The notes below the pieces were generated by a model. That model saw nothing but the letters and a program-made list of their open reading frames with translations, was not told the DNA's origin and did no database searches. The position numbers were made by a program, and so were the translations under genes. Of a stretch of 64,000 nt of DNA, positions 50,474 through 59,106 are shown piece by piece (the stretch's first letter is position 1; the number at the start of each line of letters is the position of its first letter). The stretch is from NCBI GenBank assembly GCA_037974665.1, contig CM075765.1, positions 15,123,501 to 15,187,500 of the forward strand, in the 5' to 3' direction. Source of the stretch: Ehretia macrophylla. Its lineage: Eukaryota > Streptophyta > Magnoliopsida > Boraginales > Ehretiaceae.

Positions 50474-50835
50474 ACTTGTTTAGATTGATAATATTAAAGG
50501 AAAGGAAATGTTTGGGAGGGATTTTTTAATCATTTCCCTTATTTGGATTGCAATTTTAGAGGAAGGATGAAGGGGTTTCCAAAATCCCTCTATTTCCTTT
50601 AATAAGAAGGATTTATAATCCTTCTAATTTGGGGTTGTTTGGATGGAAAAGAAAGTAAAGTTGTAAAAAAACTCTTTTGTCCCCACATATCTCATTGTTA
50701 TAAAAATAAAAAGGGTACTTAAGTAATTTTGCATTTAAAATTAACCTTTCCTTTCGTTTCCTTCTCCAATCAAAACAAAAAATCATAAAATCCTTTCATT
50801 TCCTTACCATTATTATTTTTTCACAATTCAAACAA
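50474..50835. mobile_element. Foldback MITE, hAT-like
   Basis: The left end ACTTGTTTAGATTGATAATA pairs with the right-end reverse complement CTTGTTTGAATTGTGAAAAA. Internal AAAGGAAAGGAAATG pairs with CATTTCCTTACCATT-type sequence. Target duplication not resolved. Confidence 0.6.
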
Positions 50836-50956
50836 GGCAATTTATGTCCTTTCCATTCCTTTCCTTTATTTTTCTTCCTCCTCTGTACCGCGAGATAAGA
50901 AATCCATCTTCTTTGATTGCAACTTCACAAAGTGTATTTGGAAGGAAAGTTTAAAT

Positions 50957-51418
50957 TTAATGCTTATTGATGACTCAATTACTTCCTTTAATTGCATTCT
51001 CACACTTTCAAATTCCCTTGTAAGAAAAAAGGATATCAAGAGTTATATGTTTTGTTTCATCTTCTGTGCTACAGTTTATCACATTTGGATTGAGAGAAAT
51101 GCTCGTATTTTTTAGAATGATGTGAACACTGAAGAGCAGATTCGGAAGATCTGTGTGGACGTGATTGCAAAAATTCAAGCTGAGTGATGTTGTCGTAATT
51201 AACACTAATATTAATAGATATTATGCCAATAGAATTTATTTGACACTTGACATCAATTAGTGTTTTGTCTTTGTTGCTTGTTTCCTTCATGTTTTGTTTG
51301 AGTATTGCTTCAGACTTTGTCGTTTTGCGCTTGACCATTTTGGTCTTTTCTTTTTTCCATGTAAAAACTTTTGTATATATTTTTTTTCTGTATGAAATAC
51401 ACGATTTTGCTTGTTTAG

Positions 51419-51453
<35 letters not shown>
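50957..51453 (+). mobile_element. 5'-truncated LINE: end of reverse transcriptase ORF plus poly(A)
   Basis: A plus-strand frame contains DIKSYMFCFIFCATVYHIW, IERNARIF, a TAG, then NDVNTEEQIRKICVDVIAKI, ending in a stop at 51185-51187. This is the C-terminal zinc-finger/tail region typical of plant LINE proteins. About 230 bases of 3' untranslated sequence lead to a 33-base A-run. It is a classic 5'-truncated retrotransposition product, ending about 450 bp beyond the bHLH stop codon. Confidence 0.75.
51419..51453 (+). repeat. Poly(A) tail of the LINE copy
   Basis: An uninterrupted A-run after a LINE-like 3' untranslated region. Its length suggests a fairly young insertion. Confidence 0.85.
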
Positions 51454-51455
<2 letters not shown>

Positions 51456-51903
51456 CATATTCAGAAACTCTATATTCACCTGATGCAACCCAACTCTCCC
51501 AAGAAATAGCTTCGGCTTTGGGCAATTAAATTGCCAATCATTTTGGGTTAAGTCAGATTAAAAGGTCCAAATTGACCACGAAAATACATCAGTATCTGTT
51601 GTTTATTGTCAATTTGTCATTGCAAGTTTGACACAAAGAAGAAAAAATCCTTAAAAAATAGTCCAGATTCTCATTGGCAAATGCAGACGCGCCCTTGGGC
51701 AAACATGTTCCCACATTAAGCAATATCATGGTACAGAATATTCCCAAAACAAATAAAGAAATAAACATTCTAAAACGAAGTCCTGCTGCTATCTCTTTAA
51801 CCAAATATAGTGACCCATGATTTGACATTGTCCAAAGAATTCTTACAAACACAGAAAGGCATTGGGGACACAAGGCAATTGTTGTGGGGTAATTTTTTGG
51901 CAC

Positions 51904-53867
51904 TCAAATAGATATTGCCTCCTCTCGGATCATGCCCAATATTTCATGGACAGCAGTAGCTATATCATTTGCCGTAGTAAGCTGGCAATCCTCCTCGACC
52001 TATACCATATGAAATAATAATGTCATACTTCGTGCCTTATTAAACTCGGCTAAAAAAATTAATAATATAAAGGATAAGTTTTTAAAACAACAACTGTTAA
52101 TGAGTCTTAATTCGCAATAACTCATATGAAATATTAAGCATTGAATGGTGGTAATTTTGCAAAAGACCATTTTGAAGAAAATCCCTAATATTAAGGGTAA
52201 GATTAAAAGATGATAGTCCGACCTGTCCAGCTATCATGTGCGTGGACCTCACGTGTAGGTGCGACCCAAATTTCCTCCCACAACACGATCCATTGATTGT
52301 TTTTAAGAATATATTTTCCTAGTAATAAAAGTTCTATAGTACCAACTCCAGGGGTTTTTACCTTGACACTGAAAGAGTATAGCACCGTGTGATTAGAAGT
52401 TGTAATGTTGAGATGGAGAATTGTAAGGCTCATTGAGTGAAACCCCATAACCATCTTGAATAGCTGCTTTGGTTGTTTACTTGATAACACTTTGATGTTT
52501 GCATAGGTTTCTACCATGGTAACTTCAATGTCAGCAATATTAGATCGCTGCTCGACCATTCCATTATTGAAGAAGGAGTCGTTGTTGTTACGACTTGGAC
52601 AAATTGAGTATTGTGGAAAGGTGAAGAAGTTGTGGAAGAGATGGGAATGACAACACTCAGCTTGCCGTTGCCTCACTTGCTTGTGGGCTTCGAGAAGTTG
52701 AAGAAGCTGCTCTAGCTCCTTCACAAAATTAATGGCACCTCCAACAATGGATGCTTGGTCGCCCTGTTCACGTAAAGATACAATAAGACAAACGAGAAAT
52801 AGCGTTGTATATTAATATAAACGTTATGCAATCATGGTTAGAAAGTTCAATAAATTCAGTTTTTGGACATATTGCGAAAGGAAGAAAGTTCAGTTTTTTT
52901 AATTACTATCACATAATGTTTATTTTCTTTCCGATTGCAAATTTTTCCTGGGAATTTCTTTAAATTCACACAAAGAATTTTAAACTCTAGCACAAATGAT
53001 CCCTTTAAAAGAAATATGGTCCCAATTGATCCAACACAAAACCTATATCCTAAAATGTCCGTTCGTAGTGAGCCTAAGAAACTAGTTACCTAACTAAATT
53101 AAATTAGAAATATGAGTAAATCTCACACAACGTTCTAAATGTTCCACCACGATATTAATCAACATTAGTATTCTATACTTAACTACAGAATGATAAGCTA
53201 AATATAGACAATGAAAAGCTAACCTCATTAAGTGCAATTTGTGAATTTTTTACTCTTTGCCCGTACACTATGACCTACCAACCAAATTAATATATACGAA
53301 CTACACATGCATGCATACATGAATACAAAAGAAATATATATAATTTACTATATAGTATATACACATTAATTAATCTTTTCTCTTTTTTTTTTTTGTGTGA
53401 TATATGCAAGAGAGGTAGGAAGTAAAGAGGACCCTTTGAGCATAGGAAGGCGGCATCAAGGACCGGAGGACGGCGAGGTAGTGGTTCATCTGCTTCCGGC
53501 GATTTCTTTCGACCGTTATATGAGTCATCCTTTGGTTTTCAATTTCCTCCTTGTTCTTGAAGCTTTTCGTCCGCCTCCTCTTTCGCCGGCACGGCTCATC
53601 GGCCCGAGACACGGCCCTTGACCATTCTCTCACACGCAGCTGATCATCACCGGCACGAATTTCTGGAGAAGAATTGTTGGGTTCCCACTGATCTTTCACG
53701 CTTTGTTCCATTGATGAAGAATCCCAACTCTCTTGTGACCACCCTTGTTCAATAGTCTTGTCGAGAGCTTCAGCATTGAAGTGTTCTCCTAAACCTAACA
53801 TGTTGTAATAATCTCTGAAGCCATTACTATAAGGGTCTTGTTGAAAAACAATGGTTTCTAAAGCCAT
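51904..53867 (-). CDS. bHLH96: Subgroup Ia bHLH transcription factor, bHLH96-like
   Basis: Exons are 53867-53433, 52763-52362 and 51999-51904, all phase 0, giving 310 aa. The start [12 protein letters not shown] matches the MALEA-type start of the bHLH94/96 group. A basic stretch ([20 protein letters not shown], 94-113) leads into the bHLH domain from about residue 114, with H116, E120 and R124 forming the H-E-R triad for E-box/G-box binding. The domain continues across intron 1 (YAQR | [21 protein letters not shown]). The C-terminal half resembles the ACT-like dimerisation domain of this subgroup ([10 protein letters not shown], then SVK | VEEDCQL across intron 2). It should be a nuclear DNA-binding dimer; the subgroup also includes SPCH, MUTE and FAMA, but this start and middle fit bHLH94/96. 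The intron 1 donor reads AGG|GTCCTC, a weak match to the plant consensus, although the join restores the conserved frame exactly. A TATA-like site lies about 115 bp upstream of the ATG, and a MITE lies beyond it. Confidence 0.92.
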
Positions 53868-53980
53868 TTTCTTTATTTTTTTTCCCCCTCTCTCTCTCTA
53901 GGCTTCTTGAACTTTAACGTTTTTATGCTGGAGGTAAAACGTATGATAAGGATGAAGAGTAGGGGCTGTCTTTCCTCTCC

Positions 53981-53988
53981 TTTTAAAG
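53981..53988 (-). promoter_or_regulatory. TATA-like box of the bHLH gene
   Basis: The minus strand reads CCTTTAAAAGG about 115 bases upstream of the bHLH start codon, followed by a pyrimidine-rich leader. Position and composition suit a plant TATA box, but the transcription start is not visible. Confidence 0.45.
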
Positions 53989-54084
53989 GCTTCAAAGGAA
54001 GAATCAAATGTACAAAAATAAATCCAAGTTGCATCAATAACAATTCTACAGAAACTCGCACGTGAGGCTTCGTCCTGTATGAGA

Positions 54085-54118
54085 CTCAGAGAGAGAGAAG
54101 AGAGGGAGAGAGAGAGAT
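54085..54118. repeat. GA-rich tract in bHLH promoter
   Basis: An imperfect GA/GGA run about 100 bp upstream of the TATA-like site (CT-rich on the coding strand). Such tracts can bind plant GAGA-binding (BBR/BPC) proteins; here only the composition is seen. Confidence 0.5.
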
Positions 54119-54132
54119 CGTCATTTTTTTTA

Positions 54133-54594
54133 GGGTGAAGTGCGCTATACCTTCTTACATTTTAGTGAAAGTACACAACACCTCCCTATAATTCAAAAAC
54201 TTTTTGAACTAGTCCCTATATTTTTTAAAAGTGCACAACACCCCCCTACAGTTATAAAATCCGTCATATTTAACGGATTTTGTAAAAAAGACGTAAATAC
54301 CCTCATTTTTTTTCATTTCTCTCTTTTGCCATTTCCTCTTTTGTTTAGGCAAAAAAAAAAGGTAATTTGGTCAATTCATATAATTATTTAATGAATAAAT
54401 TCGTTAAAAATCAAAAAAAATCTCACTTAACGTGTGTGAAGTATACTCTCCGTTAAATTTAACGGATTTTTTAATGGTAGGGGGGTGTTGTGCACTTTTG
54501 AAAAACTACAAGGACTAACTCAGGAGGTTTTTAAACTATAGGGGGGTGTTGTGCACTTTCGCTAAAGTACAAGGAGGTCTGATGCACTTCATCC
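54133..54594. mobile_element. Mutator-type foldback MITE upstream of the bHLH promoter
   Basis: The left end GGGTGAAGTGCGCTATACCT pairs with the right-end reverse complement GGATGAAGTGCATCAGACCT. Arms also share GTGCACAACACCCCCCTA and ATTTAACGGATTTT. The flanks are both TTTTTTTTA (54124-54132 and 54595-54603), an exact 9-bp repeat, although a T-run is weaker proof than a complex word. It lies about 265 bp upstream of the bHLH ATG. Confidence 0.82.
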
Positions 54595-54603
54595 TTTTTT
54601 TTA

Positions 54604-55466
54604 TTCAGGTCTAATGTTGTATAACGTAATTATCAAAATATTAATTTATAATCTTTCATATAACAACGAATAATATTACCGTTGGAATAAAATCCTAAGA
54701 GATTGCCATTTTTTAGTAACAATTTTTATGCTTGTATAAATGGGAAACATACATGCTTGTACAAATGGGAAATCTAACGCGTGTACGCCACATTGGAAAA
54801 TTATTCTGGGATGCCAAATGCGACACACTTATTACTTTGTCATATCAATGATGGTTATTCCATAAATTAGATGAGTTGTTCTTCCTCGGAGCCAAAAATT
54901 ATAGAGTTATCTTACACATAGGGAGTCTTACATTATTATTTTGTTTCATGACTGGATAGTTGTTTGGACTGTTGTTCATAGTATAGGTTTCTTCTCATTA
55001 ACACGTAGATATATTAAAATCCAATCATCTTTGAATTTAGGTTTTTTTCTCCATTAAATGGTATTTTATAATTGTTTGAGCATAAAAGGGCGACGCTATT
55101 AGCATTGAATCCATTATCGTTTCTCTCATGAGTAGAAAATATTACATTTTAGATATTTATGTTATGTTCTTGATATATCATTTTTAGTTGAAAATTTTAA
55201 AATAAAATACACAATTGACACAAGAACAAAAGCAATAAAATATTACGTGTTCTAGAAGCCTTTAAACAAAAAATCTTATTTATATCTTAACTCTAGACTA
55301 TTTAGAGCCAAGCTTACAATATGAAGAAAAATTAGAACTAGATTTGTTACCTAATAAGATAAGGACCAATCATAGGGATTCTCCAGTTTGAAAGCTATAG
55401 CCAATCAACGTGGAAGAAAATACTATTTATAGAGACTTTCTGTAAGCAAAATTTAATATATATAAT
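54604..55466. other. Intergenic, nothing recognised
   Basis: AT-rich with no supportable gene. Confidence 0.4.
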
Positions 55467-55738
55467 TGTTAAGTTACCACCTCATCTAAAAGCGTAAGGT
55501 GTTAGAAAGGAGTTTATTATTTTTTTATTATATTTAACACGCCCTCGCAAGTGTAGGAGGAGTTAGTTTTTGAATTTTGCACTTAGACAGTTTTAATATT
55601 TTTAAATAATTAACGGTGAGTTTTGAATCTATGACCTTATTTTGGCACTTAGGCTCTGATACCATGTTAAGTTACCATCTCATCTAAAACCTTAAGCTGT
55701 TAGAGAAGAGTTTATTATATTATTTATTATATTCAGCA
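55467..55738 (-). mobile_element. Complete TRIM retrotransposon (272 bp)
   Basis: Two direct repeats of 73 and 74 bp (55467-55539 and 55665-55738) begin TG (TGTTAAATATAATAA / TGCTGAATATAATAA on the minus strand) and end CTTAACA. The primer-binding site TGGTATCAGAGCC, complementary to initiator Met-tRNA, abuts the 5' LTR (55652-55664), and a GCGAGGGCG purine tract abuts the 3' LTR. The element is flanked by an exact 5-bp duplication ATAAT (55462-55466, 55739-55743). It has no coding capacity, as expected of a TRIM moved by another element's enzymes. Confidence 0.92.
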
Positions 55739-55857
55739 ATAATAGTGTATGTGTTGTCATATATGGTGTACTGCATTAACTTGTACAAAGCAAATTTGAA
55801 TTGTTGTGATTTGATGCAATCGAAACATCTATCTACATGCATGAAACTAACATGTGA

Positions 55858-57960
55858 TGAAGTAAAATAAAATATGAAAACTAAAACGAAATGAAGACAA
55901 AAATAGAAGTAATATAATAATAACAGTGAAAGAAGAAAATACAAATTAAGAATGCAGAATAGAAAAAAGACAGAGAACTTACATGTTATAAGAAATTAAA
56001 GATGCAGATGTCAAGACCTGAATTGAATTTAGTGTTCTTAACACTTAATTGCCCTGCTTAAGGTGTTAACGGTTACTGGCAGTAATCTCCCAAAATAAAA
56101 CGACAAACGTCTAACTATAGTAGTACTCCAAATAGTTAATTAGACTCAACAAATCAAATAAAGTAGAATTCTCTCTCATTTATTATGCAGAATGTATGCA
56201 AGATAATTATTAAAAAACTCTATATTTTTAATGCGAAAACCTCGGGGTATTTATAGAAGTTTGATGCCTGTTCGTAAAAGGTTTGAAATCTTTTATGACT
56301 AGTTATGACCATTCATATTATTTGGTTAAAAAACTAAATTATAATAATCCCCCACATGAATGGAAAATGACTAGTCAGAATGCAAAAAACTATGCAAACA
56401 CAAGAGAGAGTTCAATTAAAAGATACTACATTGAGATAGGTAACCAAAGACCTTGAACCTTCTTTAGTGAATAACTACAGAATTTACTCACTAATTAGTG
56501 AACACGATGTCTTGAACTGTTCAGCTTTTTGTGTAAACCAAGACAATAGAACTCACACATTACCCTTAAGACATTATTTGAGGTTCTCATTGTTATGTTC
56601 ATTTTGAACCTGAACAACTCTTGGTTTTCATGAGTACTCTAGCTAGAGAATTTAGCCTTAGAAATTCTCATAAGAGCGACCCACTCCTTACTCACATAGG
56701 TGATTTCTTATTAAGAGCCCCTTGCGGTACCCCACTTAGTTTTTCAAGATATAAGAACCATTAAAAGCATAGCTTAACCTAAACTTTTACAGGTAGCACT
56801 GTCTACTCGTCATAGGAATAGGTAGGAGGTTTACCCCCCCTCCCCGCCGTCCACACCCACAGTGCTTTAACTGAGTCGCAGTTACATAATTCGATTTTCC
56901 CTTAGATATTGGGATCTCCAGTCAGCTAAGTAGGGTTTCCATTATGACAACTCTTTTAGATAAAGGCTTGAGACCTATTCCCCTCAACGAATTGTACATT
57001 TACTTTCTTGAAAGCGATGCAAAAGTAGTTCTCAAGGCAATCAATTCTCTGAATCTTGCACCCAGTTAGAAGGCAAGAGCTATTGTGGAGGATATTAAAA
57101 AGATTGTTGCAGGAGCCAATCTTATTTGGTTTCAATGCATTAGGAGATCTGCTAATCGAGCCTGTGATTGGGTTATTAGATCAAAATTGTGTGGTGCTTT
57201 GCCTATAAACTAGGCATCTAACATTCCTATTGATTTGTATCAGTTGCTTAATTTTGACTCCTATCCTACTGGAATTGAATAACCTTTTATACTTTGTTTT
57301 GTTATTTAAGATTTCTTGTCCAAAAAAATAAATAAATTACAAAGAAAGTAAACAAGTGGTGCGAGTTCGAACCTTGCACACTTTTCTCGCCTGTCATAAC
57401 TTTATTTTTTCCCATTATAACCACCAATGACACGTGTCGCTGGCTTATAAGGCGACACCAATCACAATGAAATAAAGTAAAATAAAATATGAAAACTAAA
57501 ACGAAATGAAGACAAAAGATAGAAGTAATATAATAATAACATTGAAAGAAGAATATACAAATTAAGAATGCAGAATAGAAAAAAGACAGAGAACCTAGAC
57601 GTTATAAGAAATTAAAGATGCAGATGTCGAGGCCTGAATTGAATTCAGTGTCCTTAACACTTAATCGCTCTGCATAAGGTGCTAACGGTCATTGGCGGTA
57701 GTTTCCCAGGATAAAATGACAAACATCTAACTATAATAGCACTCCAAATAGTTTAGACCCAACGAACCAAATAAAGTAGAATTCTCTTTCATTTATTATG
57801 CAGAATATATAAAAGATAATTATTAAAAAAACTCTATATTTTTAATGTGAAAACCCCGGGATATTTATAGAAGTTTGATGTCTGTTCGTAAAATGTATAA
57901 AACTTTTTCTGATTAATTATGACCATTCATATTATTTGGTTAAAAAACTAAATTACAACA
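55858..57960 (-). mobile_element. Non-autonomous LTR retrotransposon (LARD-like)
   Basis: Direct repeats of about 488 bp, 55858-56346 and 57473-57960, are nearly colinear and similar (for example AAAGACAGAGAAC, AATGCAGAATAGAAAA, TTTATAGAAGTTTGATG). On the minus strand the 5' LTR starts TGTTGTAATTT. A purine tract (CATGTGGGGGAT) directly precedes the 3' LTR, fixing the orientation. The 1.1-kb interior has no gag or pol of its own, but holds a plus-strand LINE RNase H fragment. No target duplication was found, and the LTRs differ at many positions, so it is old or rearranged. Confidence 0.75.
57001..57282 (+). pseudogene. LINE RNase H-like domain fragment
   Basis: One frame reads FLESDAKVVLKAINSLNLAP, ARAIVEDIKKIVAGANLIWF, RRSANRACDWVIRSKLCGAL and PIDLYQLLNFDSY, the C-terminal RNase H fold (RVT_3 type) of plant non-LTR retrotransposons. 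Two in-frame TAG codons (57067-57069 and 57211-57213) sit where Trp is expected, and the frame ends with TAA at 57280. It lies antisense inside the LTR element. It is a dead fragment. Confidence 0.72.
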
Positions 57961-58120
57961 CTTTCTAATCTAAGCATTGTGTAGTTATGTACAAAATAAT
58001 GTATATAAAATATGACTACTTTGTTCATCCTCTTGGGTTTTGCTTGATCTATTTTCGTCATAATTTCAATCGCATCATGTTTCACATCAACAACTCAAAA
58101 AACTTTTGAAGGTAAATTTT

Positions 58121-58860
58121 CACTACAAGAAAAAAAAGCTGGGGTGATGGTCAAAATCCATAGCCTGGTCATCGCCAAACTGGGACGGGCGACGGAATTC
58201 CGTAGCCATTTCGTCTGTAGCCTCAGGTCCTTTAACCAAATTAAAAATCCGTAGCCCTTTCATGGCCAAATTCGAAAATTAATTTGTATTTTTTTAAATT
58301 CCGTTGCTAAATGTCCGTAGTCATTCTGTCACCAATTAAATTTTTCTACATTTTTATTAATTATTAACTTCCGTAGTATAGCCGGAACCACTTTCGTCGT
58401 AAATGTTTCGTCGCCACGGGTCCGTAGCCAATCTGTATCCTTTCGGTCATCAACAGTTCGTAACCAATTTGTAGCCTTTTGGTGACTACATATCCGTAGC
58501 CAATTCAAGATTCGTAACCAATTAGTAGTTTTTTGGTCGCCAAGGTATCCATAGTCAATTAATTATTAAAAAAATAAAAAATTATGAAATTAAAATATAA
58601 AAGATAAAAAAATAAAATTAAATATACAAATTAAAATTTTCAAAAATTATAATATTTACAATAAAGTTAAACTATTTACAAAAAAAACCAAATTCTGTAC
58701 AAACATAATATTTTAAATTTATAAAAAAACCTAAACTGATCTACTATTGTCTTTCTAATCATCTCGTTAACGTGGTTTCAATGCTTGCAAAGCTTTCCTT
58801 TTCTCTTTCAGTAATTTCTCATACACTTCCAAAGTCATTTCCTATTACACTAACAAACAA
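58121..58860. mobile_element. CACTA transposon terminus with subterminal repeats
   Basis: Starts CACTACAAGAAAAA, the CACTA-family end. The next 430 bases carry repeated subterminal motifs: CCGTAGCC, CCGTAGTC and CGTAACC with ATTTCG, ATTCTG or AATCTG tails. No matching opposite end was found in the window, so this is a truncated or partly overwritten non-autonomous copy; the right limit is approximate. Confidence 0.72.
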
Positions 58861-59096
58861 ATATGCAATAAATAATAGTATTGTTGTTATGAAAATATGA
58901 TATTGTGGATATTCATCGTTATGTATTTATCAAAATGAAGAGATTTATTTATAGGATCATTGCCTAAGTAGAAGATTACTACAATTGTTGGTCAAAGATG
59001 CTTATAGGATTCTTGTATAGTGGAGATTATTATATGTATATAGAATGTGATGTAAATGTGATATAATGAGTATGTCATCAAGATAGTAAAAAACTC

Positions 59097-59106
59097 TATA
59101 AATAGA
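59097..59106 (+). promoter_or_regulatory. LTR TATA box of the copia element
   Basis: TATAAATAGA lies within the 5' LTR and is repeated in the 3' LTR at about 63955-63964. It is an almost perfect plant TATA box, the expected LTR promoter. Confidence 0.65.

Noticed and set aside
57355-57385. tRNA-like GCGAGTTCGAACCTTGCAC
   Set aside because: A T-loop-like word alone; no acceptor, D or anticodon stems around it. It belongs to the LTR element interior.
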